Positions 6,231 through 12,534 of a DNA stretch of 15,405 nucleotides are shown here, in pieces; position 1 is the stretch's first letter; the number at the start of each line of letters is the position of its first letter. The stretch is from Methanomassiliicoccus sp. UBA6 (GTDB lineage: Archaea; Thermoplasmatota; Thermoplasmata; Methanomassiliicoccales; Methanomassiliicoccaceae). Made by a program: the position numbers and the translations under genes. The notes under the pieces were generated by a model. That model searched no databases and was not told the origin of the DNA. It saw only the letters and a list, made by a program, of their open reading frames with translations. Location of the stretch: positions 196-15,600 of the forward strand of contig DAVH01000068.1 of assembly GCA_002508545.1 (NCBI GenBank). Direction: 5' to 3'.

Positions 6231-8180
6231 TCATGTCTCGGTAGCGGAAGAGAGCACCTCGCCGATCGCTCCCTGGTCCGCTCCGTTCCTGCCGTTCTTG
6301 GGAATGGTGAAGAGGAACTCGCTTCCCTTGCCCTCTTCCGACTCCACCCATATGCTCCCGCCGTGGCGTTCGACGATCCGCTTGGCGATCGACAGCCCGA
6401 TCCCAGTTCCTCCATAATCGTCCATGGTATGGAGGCGCTGGAACATCTGGAAGATCTTCTCCTGATGCTCCTTCCTGATCCCGATGCCGTTGTCCTTGAC
6501 CGAGAAGGTCCAGGAGTCGGGGTCTTCCCGGGCGCTGACGACCACCTCCGGCGGCTCCTGGCCGTGGTACTTGACCGCGTTCCCCACCAGGTTCTGGATC
6601 AGCTGTACCATCTGCGTGCGGTCCGCGGTGATCGTCGGCAGATGCTCCGCCCTCACCGTGGCGTTGTGCTTGGTCGTGGTCGCCTTGAGGTTGGTGAGGG
6701 CGACGGACAGCGTTTCGTTCATGTCGACGCTGCCGAACGCACCTCCCCCTGACTCGACCCTGGAGTACTCCAGCAGATCGGTGATGAGCGCTCTCATCCT
6801 GGCCGCGCCGTCAACGGCGTAGCGCATGTACTGCTTGGCGTCGCCGTCCAGCTGGTTGCCGTACCGCCGCTCCAGCAGGCCGAGGTGGGAGATGACCATC
6901 CTCAGCGGTTCTTGAAGATCGTGCGACGCCACGTACGCGAACTGGTTGAGCTCGGCGTTCGATCTCGACAGCTCCGTGGCCCGCGCCACCAGCGCGCGCT
7001 CGAGCCTCCTCTCCTCGGTCACGTCATGCCCGATGAACAGGATGCCCTTCGTTCTGCCGTCGTTCTCGATCATCGGCTTGAGGCGCCAATTGACCTCCCT
7101 GACCGTCCCGTCCTTGGTGACGATCCTGCCAGAGAAGGATTTCCTCTCCGATCCGCTCAGCAGCTCGGAGACGATCTTCCGCTCCCTCTCTACCTCATCC
7201 TTCTTGACCAGGACCTCGGCCCAATCCTTGGATATCAGCTCCTCCTTACGCCAGCCCGACAGCTCTTCGATGTAGGGGTTTGCGCGCAGGATCCGGCCGT
7301 CGGTGCCGACGACCAGGACGATCGCCTGGGCATTGGTGATGATGGCCTCAGCGTAGTCCCTCTCCGACCGGACGAGGTCCTCGCTCTCCTTCAGCGACCG
7401 GAAGATCAGGTCATACGGCTGGACCACGCCGGTCCTCACTATGGCCACGAAGATCAGCAGGGAAGAGGCGAGGATGGACAGGTGGCCGATGAGGTTCAGC
7501 ACACCGTACACATCGGTGTACAGCGTGAACATCAGCTCCCCGGCGATGGTGAAGACCATCGACGCCACGAGGAGGTTGAAGATGCTGGCTAGGAATGCGC
7601 CCCGAATGCGGTACAGCAAGTATATTCCCATGACCAGCATGGCCGATATCAAGTACTCGCTCCCGACCTTGAATGGCGTGAGCCCGGTACCATCGATGAA
7701 CGCGTCCGGAAAGATGCCAACGGAGATGGCCGCCAGGGCGACCGCGGTCACCGCGGCGTATGCGGAGAGGGTCAGGTGCCAGTTGATCCTTCTCGCCATC
7801 AGGAGGGGCGCGAGGAGGAAGGAGACGGCCGCGATGTAGCGAGTGAGGATCCACAGCTGGGTCGGCAGGTTGGCGGAGTCGCCGGGGAAGATGTTCATGC
7901 CCCGGTACGCGAGCAGGTGCACAAGGCCCAGCAGGCCCAGGAAGAGGTTCGCGATCCCCAGGAACATGAGGTAGTTGTTCTGCATGAAGCGGCGGGCGGT
8001 CCAGGCTATGACGAACAGGCCGATGGAGACCACTGAGATGATCGTCTCGACAAGGGTGTGGAAGAGAAGATAGCTGATAAGGCTCGTCGCTAGCAGGGCG
8101 GCAAAGACGAGGGCGGCAATGATCAAGGAGGCCCGTCCCGGAGCAAGGCCCTTGGCCCGGGTCGTGTTGGTATCGTTCAT
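6231..8180 (-). CDS. MASE3-containing membrane sensor histidine kinase (MASE3, PAS, HisKA, HATPase)
   Basis: A 649-residue sensor kinase. Residues 20-250 match the MASE3 integral membrane sensory domain: LFHTLVETIISVVSIGLFVI, then AWTARRF, NNYLMFLGIA, HLLAYRGMNIFPG and NLPTQLWI are typical landmarks. A PAS domain spans 275-390 and ends LFIGHDVTEERR. HisKA has H420 in ASHDLQEPLRM. HATPase has N530 and N534, DNGIG 563-567, FQMFQRLH and GTGIGLSIAK 591-600. All kinase motifs are intact. The ATG at 8180 is preceded by GAGGAA at about 6-9 nt. The promoter region upstream holds palindromes. The catalytic half is closely similar to that of the convergent kinase ending at 6011, with the same H-box and F-box wording, so they are probably paralogous cores with different sensors. 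The MASE3 ligand is unknown. Confidence 0.93.
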   Translation of the reverse strand: MNDTNTTRAKGLAPGRASLIIAALVFAALLATSLISYLLFHTLVETIISVVSIGLFVIAWTARRFMQNNYLMFLGIANLFLGLLGLVHLLAYRGMNIFPGDSANLPTQLWILTRYIAAVSFLLAPLLMARRINWHLTLSAYAAVTAVALAAISVGIFPDAFIDGTGLTPFKVGSEYLISAMLVMGIYLLYRIRGAFLASIFNLLVASMVFTIAGELMFTLYTDVYGVLNLIGHLSILASSLLIFVAIVRTGVVQPYDLIFRSLKESEDLVRSERDYAEAIITNAQAIVLVVGTDGRILRANPYIEELSGWRKEELISKDWAEVLVKKDEVERERKIVSELLSGSERKSFSGRIVTKDGTVREVNWRLKPMIENDGRTKGILFIGHDVTEERRLERALVARATELSRSNAELNQFAYVASHDLQEPLRMVISHLGLLERRYGNQLDGDAKQYMRYAVDGAARMRALITDLLEYSRVESGGGAFGSVDMNETLSVALTNLKATTTKHNATVRAEHLPTITADRTQMVQLIQNLVGNAVKYHGQEPPEVVVSAREDPDSWTFSVKDNGIGIRKEHQEKIFQMFQRLHTMDDYGGTGIGLSIAKRIVERHGGSIWVESEEGKGSEFLFTIPKNGRNGADQGAIGEVLSSATET

Positions 8181-8234
8181 TCGCTATTCCTCGTCATCCT
8201 CTCAAGATGGTGGTGTTCGCTGGTCCGTGCTTAT

Positions 8235-8250
8235 TTCTCCGCTCGGAGAA
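8235..8250. promoter_or_regulatory. Perfect palindrome at the MASE3 kinase promoter
   Basis: TTCTCCG-CT-CGGAGAA is a perfect 7-bp inverted repeat. On the minus strand it abuts the AT-rich AAATAAG (8231-8237), a candidate TATA box about 50 nt ahead of the ATG at 8180, so it would cover the BRE/TATA area. A second AT-rich patch ATTATTATGG (8251-8260) on the other side could be the TATA box instead. Operator function is inferred. Confidence 0.4.
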
Positions 8251-8283
8251 CCATAATAATGATTTCCGGTCAATCCCCGCAGA

Positions 8284-8410
8284 AGCGAAACTGCTCGCTC
8301 CAGCTCTTCGCGACGTGCTCGATATCGAGCACCCCGATGCTTCGCGCAGATAATAGGTTAATCATGAATCGCGTAGGTCCGAGCGAAAGGATTCGCGTTT
8401 TATTTTATCC
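8284..8410 (+). ncRNA. Candidate structured small RNA (speculative)
   Basis: On the plus strand CATAATAAT (8252-8260) could be a TATA box predicting a start near 8284. The following stretch can fold into three hairpins: AGCGA/TCGCT (8284-8299), the 7-bp stem GTGCTCG/CGAGCAC with an ATAT loop (8315-8332), and GCGAA/TTCGC (8383-8396). The last is followed immediately by the U-rich GTTTTATTTTATCC, as in a terminator. No known RNA family is recognised, and the elements may instead be DNA operators for minus-strand genes. Confidence 0.18.
8315..8332. repeat. Perfect 18-bp palindrome GTGCTCGATATCGAGCAC
   Basis: Both 9-nt halves are exact reverse complements with no spacer. It lies 135 nt upstream of the MASE3 kinase start and about 190 nt downstream of the zinc-ribbon gene. 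Its half-site ATCGAG also forms the stem at the Trx-CcdA start (2675-2690). A dimeric regulator site or RNA stem are both possible. Confidence 0.55.
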
Positions 8411-8524
8411 ACCGTGCCACTGCGGGCAGCGGATGTCCGAGCAGTCATCCGCATGAGGCCCTGCCTCCGCTCCGCGGTCATGGGCAGCGCTGGAAAGGCT
8501 AGCGTACCATTGCTTCCCCAGCAC

Positions 8525-8719
8525 CTATGGGCCGCCTCGACCCTTCAGCCACGCAGAGAGCTTCCGGTAGGCACTGGGCATGCAGAACCAGGCGTACCGT
8601 TGGCAGCCGATGCAGCGCTGCTCCACGGAAACGGCGCTCTGCACGAAGGTCACCTTCTGTCGGAGGCCGCAGTGGGGACAGGCGATGAACCGGCTGCGAT
8701 CCTCCATCTCCCGGAGCAT
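8525..8719 (-). CDS. Small zinc-ribbon protein of unknown function
   Basis: A 64-residue protein with two CxxC knuckles 18 residues apart: CPHCG at residues 14-18 and CIGC at 36-39. This is the pattern of a small zinc ribbon. The tail is basic and aromatic (RYAWFCMPSAYRKLSAWLKG). I recognise no named family. The ATG at 8719 has a minus-strand TTATTT box (8744-8749) about 27 nt upstream, and GGAGAAG just before the ATG. It ends in TAG; read through, the frame would continue 39 codons to TAA at 8405-8407. It diverges from ramA across a 195-nt promoter region. Zinc ribbons of this size often contact nucleic acid or partner proteins; a link with ramA is only positional. Confidence 0.6.
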   Translation of the reverse strand: MLREMEDRSRFIACPHCGLRQKVTFVQSAVSVEQRCIGCQRYAWFCMPSAYRKLSAWLKGRGGP

Positions 8720-8743
8720 GCTTCTCCAACGTCAGATGAGGTG

Positions 8744-8749
8744 AAATAA
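8744..8749 (-). promoter_or_regulatory. TATA-like box for the zinc-ribbon gene
   Basis: TTATTT on the minus strand is centred about 27 nt upstream of the ATG at 8719, consistent with a leaderless or near-leaderless transcript. Confidence 0.4.
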
Positions 8750-8842
8750 CTTGGGCCGGAGCTTTGAACACGAGGCTAAGAGGTATCGGATGGCATTGGT
8801 CACTAATTGTGAGCACGGGCGAGGGGATGCGAGCAATGCCGG

Positions 8843-8848
8843 TATATG
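8843..8848 (+). promoter_or_regulatory. TATA box of ramA
   Basis: TATATG, 67-72 nt ahead of the TTG start at 8915, predicts transcription from about 8870 and a leader of about 45 nt. It overlaps the upstream in-frame ATG at 8846, which argues against that ATG being the translation start. Confidence 0.5.
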
Positions 8849-8850
8849 CT

Positions 8851-8870
8851 CGTAAGGTCATGTCCTTACG
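8851..8870. promoter_or_regulatory. Probable operator overlapping the ramA promoter
   Basis: CGTAAGGTCATGTCCTTACG is a 20-nt inverted repeat with 7-bp perfect arms and a symmetric CATG centre; 18 of 20 positions obey the symmetry. It starts 2 nt after the TATA box and reaches the expected transcription start. Bound protein there would block the polymerase, so a repressor is the simplest reading. Symmetry and position are seen; function is inferred. Confidence 0.6.
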
Positions 8871-8903
8871 ACGCTGGGCAGCGACATGCTGCCTGCGACC
8901 GGC

Positions 8904-8909
8904 GGAGGG
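8904..8909 (+). promoter_or_regulatory. Shine-Dalgarno sequence fixing the ramA start at TTG 8915
   Basis: GGAGGG with a 5-nt spacer before TTG. The protein then begins MQAIGLDLGTSGIRGQLLDL, aligning with the usual start of RamA proteins. The ATG at 8846 would add 23 Arg/Cys-rich residues without family support. Confidence 0.75.
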
Positions 8910-8914
8910 ATCTG

Positions 8915-10489
8915 TTGCAGGCTATCGGTCTTGACCTGGGAACTAGCGGGATCAGGGGGCAACTGCTGGACCTGGAGAAGGGAAAGGTCATAAGGACATG
9001 CTTGACCACACGGAACCCCCTCCCCGGCGCCAATGTCATGGACCACCTGAGCTTTGCCATCGAGAACGGGCAGGAGCTCGCGCACGACATCCTGGTCGCC
9101 TGCGTCGGCCAGGTCGTGGAAGCTCTCGCCCCGACCAGGCTGGAGCGGATGGCGGTGTGCGGCAACCCCATACAGCTGTCCCTGTTCGAGGGCATCGAGG
9201 TCCGCGACCTTGCTTATGCTGGGGAGAGCATGCTGAGGTCGCAGAACATCCAGCCGCCGTCCCGGGAGGGCAAGGTCATCCGGACGGACGACGTGGGCCT
9301 GGGCTTCAGCGCCGATCTGATAATCCCTCCGGCGGTTCGGCACGAGATCGGGGCGGACGCCCTGGCGATGATGCTCAAGTCCGGCTTCCTGGACGACGAT
9401 CGCTGCATGGTCACCGACTACGGGACCAACGCGGAGATGGCCCTGAAGGTCGGTGACGACATCTACACCGGCTCCGCGGCCGCCGGACCCGCGCTGGAGG
9501 GCCAGCAGATCTCGGCCGGGATGCTCGCATCGCCCGGTGCCGTCAGCGACCTGGAGCGCTGTCCGGAGGGGTGGAGGATGAAGGTACTGGACGATCGGCT
9601 CGACCTCCAGGAGGGAGGGATGATCAACCTGAGGTCCAAGGTCCTGAGGCCTGGGGCAGCGAAGGCCAAGGGCATCACCGGCACTGGGGTCATCGCGCTG
9701 GTCTACGCGGGCCTGGCGGATGAGCGCATCGTCCTCCCGAACATCATCGGAGGGGACATCGTCCTGTCGCGCGGCATCCGGTTCACCCGGCAGGACCTCA
9801 TGGAGGCGGGAAAGGCCATCGGGGCGATACGCGCCGGCCACCGCACCCTTATGGCCGAGGCGGGCATCGGGCCGGAGGACATCGGGAACATGTACATGGC
9901 GGGGGCCAGCGGGACATACGTAGATGCGCTGAAGGCCCAGGCGGTCGGCCTCGTGCCCACGGCCAGGAGGGTGGTCCAGATCGGGAACACCTCGCTGGAG
10001 CTGGCCAAGGACCTCGCGCTCGATCCCCATCTGGTGGACGAGCTGAACGACATCCGTAAGGCGATGGTCGCCCATCACATCATGTTCGCCTCCTCCCGGA
10101 CCTTCTCCGACCTCTACGTTTTGGAGCTTGCGTACTGGACCGAGGGCATGCCGCTGGAGAGGTACAACCACGGCCTCGCCTCCCTTGGAATGTCCACCTC
10201 GGGACCGCAGAACGTCACGACGACCGTCGAGAGGTGGAGGCAGAAGGACATCTGGGAGGTCGGCGAGTCCCTCACCATCATCGATCCAGGGGTCAAGCTG
10301 ACCGGCACTTGGGAGTGTAGCTATTGCCACGAATGCGCCCTCGCCTGCCCCGAGAATGCCCTGGCGCTCGACGGCCGCACCTTCGTGGTCGACGCCGGCA
10401 GGTGCCTCGGAACGGCGTGCCGGCGGTGCGAGGAGGCTTGCCCGCAGAAGGTCTTCGACTACAGCGCGCTCACGATGGGCGGCGATTAG
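8915..10489 (+). CDS. ramA: RamA-type corrinoid protein reductive activase (ATP-dependent, two 4Fe-4S clusters)
   Basis: A 524-residue protein, close to the usual RamA length. RamA uses ATP to reduce inactive Co(II) corrinoid proteins to Co(I) so that methylamine methyltransferase systems can work. The N-terminus AIGLDLGTSGIRGQLLDLEK and GANVMDHLSFAIENGQ match RamA/RACo proteins of the ASKHA ATPase superfamily. Other landmarks are MAVCGNPIQLSLF, the phosphate-loop-like VTDYGTNAEMAL, and the late glycine motif YMAGASGTYVDALKA. The C-terminus has two ferredoxin motifs: C468-x2-C471-x2-C474-x3-C478 and C497-x4-C502-x2-C505-x3-C509, the first ending in CP and the second in CPQ. The start is TTG at 8915. 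It ends in TAG. No methyltransferase or corrinoid protein gene is adjacent, which is unusual, so its partner could be different from methylamine proteins. Confidence 0.88.
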   Translation: MQAIGLDLGTSGIRGQLLDLEKGKVIRTCLTTRNPLPGANVMDHLSFAIENGQELAHDILVACVGQVVEALAPTRLERMAVCGNPIQLSLFEGIEVRDLAYAGESMLRSQNIQPPSREGKVIRTDDVGLGFSADLIIPPAVRHEIGADALAMMLKSGFLDDDRCMVTDYGTNAEMALKVGDDIYTGSAAAGPALEGQQISAGMLASPGAVSDLERCPEGWRMKVLDDRLDLQEGGMINLRSKVLRPGAAKAKGITGTGVIALVYAGLADERIVLPNIIGGDIVLSRGIRFTRQDLMEAGKAIGAIRAGHRTLMAEAGIGPEDIGNMYMAGASGTYVDALKAQAVGLVPTARRVVQIGNTSLELAKDLALDPHLVDELNDIRKAMVAHHIMFASSRTFSDLYVLELAYWTEGMPLERYNHGLASLGMSTSGPQNVTTTVERWRQKDIWEVGESLTIIDPGVKLTGTWECSYCHECALACPENALALDGRTFVVDAGRCLGTACRRCEEACPQKVFDYSALTMGGD

Positions 10490-10509
10490 GATGCCGATCG
10501 ATCATGACC

Positions 10510-10521
10510 GAGCTGCAGCTC
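10510..10521. repeat. 12-bp palindrome between convergent ramA and ccmF
   Basis: GAGCTGCAGCTC is perfectly self-complementary and lies in the 68-nt spacer between the two stop codons. It could form a short hairpin in either 3' untranslated region; no T-run follows in either direction. Confidence 0.3.
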
Positions 10522-10557
10522 TGACCTTAAGGGGCGATGCTGAAGAGGCCGATATCC

Positions 10558-12504
10558 TCAGGATGCGACGGCCGCTTCCCTGCTCCGGCCGAAGAGAGTG
10601 GCGGCCATGCCCACCGTGGCGATGACGAACCCCGCCCACACCTCGCTGACCATCGGGATTACCCTGGCCTCGACCACCGCGGTACCATCGTCCACCCACT
10701 CGTAGCTCAGGTAGACGTCCTCGACCAGGCCGTTGATGATCGCGGTCCCCGACCGCACCAGCGTGGGCCCGGTCGTTTCGTTCAGGTAAAAGTTGGAGAC
10801 CGTCACCGTCCTGGGCTCTCCGCCGGAGTAGACCTGGAATGTCGCTGTCCGCTCCTCCCCCGGCTCCCCGTTCGACGTCGTCCACGGCCTGGTGGATAGC
10901 TCCGCCAGGCGGACGGTGCGATCGCCTATGGAGATGCGCTCCCCGATGCCCATCTCCTCCGGCCCGTCCGGCTGGTAGGCCTGCATCGTCGCCGATACTA
11001 TGAAGCTGATGAGTATGAGCGCGACCCCGAGGTGCACCATGTGCCCTCCCGCCCGGGAGAGCCATTTAGTCGCGCTCCTCTCCCCGAGGGAGGTGATGCG
11101 ATGCACCGAGGCGCCGATGACCGCCAGGGACGGCGGCACGATCAGGGCGGTGAGCCAAGGAAGGAAACCGATCGCCGCCGCGGCCGCGGCCAGGCCGAGG
11201 CTTATGGCCCCGACGGCGGCGCAGGCATACGAGGCGGTCCGGGCTCCCAGCCGACCGACCAGCAGGCTGAACAGCAAAGCGATTACAATGACGAACGACA
11301 GCAGCGTCGTCTTCTCGGTGAACTCGACGAAGTTCTCCCCCTGGTCCAGGCCGGTGTTCTTCACCAGCAGCAGGAGGAGCAGGGCCGCGTAGACGAGCAG
11401 CAGGGCCACGGTCAGGAGGACGCCGTTGTCGACCCGCCCCCGGTCCCCGGTCCGGACCATGGCGCGGTAGGCGAGCGCCAGCGAGAGGACGAAGAGCGCC
11501 ACGATTACGACGAACAGCCCCATCACGCTCATGTCCGCCGTGAGCACGGTGATGAACCTGACGCCTATCGAACCGCTGACCGCGCTGCCGTAGGTGTGTA
11601 CCGACGACCCCCATAGGCCTCCGGTCCTGGTGATGAAGGAGGCCAGGAGAACGAGCACGAAGGACAGCGCCCCCAGGAAGGGCTGCAGCGCGCCCTCTCT
11701 CGCTCCCTGAGAACGGTGGGCGTGAAGGAAGGCGACGATTGCGATGAGGGGCAGCAGGGACGCCGTCTCCACCGGGTCCCACACCCAGAACCCGCCCCAG
11801 CCCAGCTCGTAATAGGCCCACACCGCGCCGACGGCGATTCCCGCGATCAGCAGCACCCCGGCGATCCGGGCCCAGGGCAGGGCGACCGCCGTCCACCCGT
11901 CCTCGTTGCTCACGAACCGGCCCAGGCAGGCGGCGAAGACCATCAGGCAGGCGGCGTAGGCGGCGAACACCAGGGGAGGATGGACGGCCATCTCCACGGT
12001 CTGCAGGGCGATGTTCATCCCCAGGCCGCCAGGGTGCAGTAGGAGCTCCGCCTCGGTGGTGGCCTCGAACAGCCCGGCGGCCAGCAGGATGAGGGCGAAG
12101 AGGAGCACGATGCCCGAGGCGGCCGTGCGGAAGGCGGCCGAGAACCTTGAGGACAATCCTCTCCTTCTCTCAAGGAACACCTCCGACGCGAGGAAGGCGG
12201 CCATGAACCAGGTCCACAGGACCAGCCCGCCCTCGCCCCCGGCCCAAACCCCTACCAGCTTGTAGAACGGGTCGAGTTCCGTGGACGAGTGCGACCACAC
12301 GTAATGGAAGCTCATGTCCGAGGTCACGAACAGGAGAGCGAGGAAAAGGAGCACCCCGGTGACGGACAGGAACGCGAGGACGGCCGAGAGGCGGGATAGC
12401 CTCTCGATGCGTCTGTCGTCGCGGCGCAGGCCCCATGCTCCCGAGGCCCCGGCCGACAGGGCGGAGAGGGCCGCTATGATCAGCAGTGCGTCACCTATGC
12501 TCAT
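10558..12504 (-). CDS. ccmF: CcmF, cytochrome c heme ligation subunit
   Basis: A 648-residue, multi-helix membrane protein of full CcmF length. CcmF joins heme to the cysteine thiols of apocytochrome c outside the cytoplasmic membrane. It has the family's early segment YVWSHSSTELDPFYKLVGVW with AGGEGGLVLW, the WWD domain at 229-247 (WAYYELGWGGFWVWDPVET), and all four key histidines: H175 in HPPLVFAAYA, H261 after the WWD domain, H303 in SVHTYGSA and H491 in GGHMVHLG, at almost the same positions as the E. coli heme ligands as I recall them. A soluble outer domain at about 510-615 precedes a last helix. The ATG at 12504 has TAGGGGAA upstream. It is third in an operon with the NapH-like and CSCH genes, 30 nt after the former. 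Other ccm genes are not seen here. Confidence 0.93.
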   Translation of the reverse strand: MSIGDALLIIAALSALSAGASGAWGLRRDDRRIERLSRLSAVLAFLSVTGVLLFLALLFVTSDMSFHYVWSHSSTELDPFYKLVGVWAGGEGGLVLWTWFMAAFLASEVFLERRRGLSSRFSAAFRTAASGIVLLFALILLAAGLFEATTEAELLLHPGGLGMNIALQTVEMAVHPPLVFAAYAACLMVFAACLGRFVSNEDGWTAVALPWARIAGVLLIAGIAVGAVWAYYELGWGGFWVWDPVETASLLPLIAIVAFLHAHRSQGAREGALQPFLGALSFVLVLLASFITRTGGLWGSSVHTYGSAVSGSIGVRFITVLTADMSVMGLFVVIVALFVLSLALAYRAMVRTGDRGRVDNGVLLTVALLLVYAALLLLLLVKNTGLDQGENFVEFTEKTTLLSFVIVIALLFSLLVGRLGARTASYACAAVGAISLGLAAAAAAIGFLPWLTALIVPPSLAVIGASVHRITSLGERSATKWLSRAGGHMVHLGVALILISFIVSATMQAYQPDGPEEMGIGERISIGDRTVRLAELSTRPWTTSNGEPGEERTATFQVYSGGEPRTVTVSNFYLNETTGPTLVRSGTAIINGLVEDVYLSYEWVDDGTAVVEARVIPMVSEVWAGFVIATVGMAATLFGRSREAAVAS

Positions 12505-12534
12505 GTTCCCCTACTCAATGTCCCCGGCCCTTCT

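Larger units (their letters stand above)
8181..8524. other. Palindrome-rich intergenic spacer without a supported gene
   Basis: This 344-nt gap lies between two minus-strand genes. I see no convincing coding frame. It holds the promoter region of the MASE3 kinase, three inverted repeats (8235-8250, 8315-8332, 8383-8396), a T-rich run GTTTTATTTTATCC starting at 8397, and three copies of TTCGCG (8307, 8341, 8392). See the separate entries. Confidence 0.6.

Noticed and set aside
8259..8456. Small plus-strand frame in the spacer near the MASE3 kinase
   Set aside because: It crosses the palindromes, has no ribosome-binding site and no protein-like pattern.
8846..8914. Upstream ATG extension of ramA
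   Set aside because: The ATG lies in the TATA box, the added residues have no family support, and TTG at 8915 has a strong Shine-Dalgarno sequence.
8858..10330. A 490-codon minus-strand open frame opposite ramA
   Set aside because: Ramps of Asp/Arg/His/Pro and no domain; ramA on the other strand has clear family motifs throughout.
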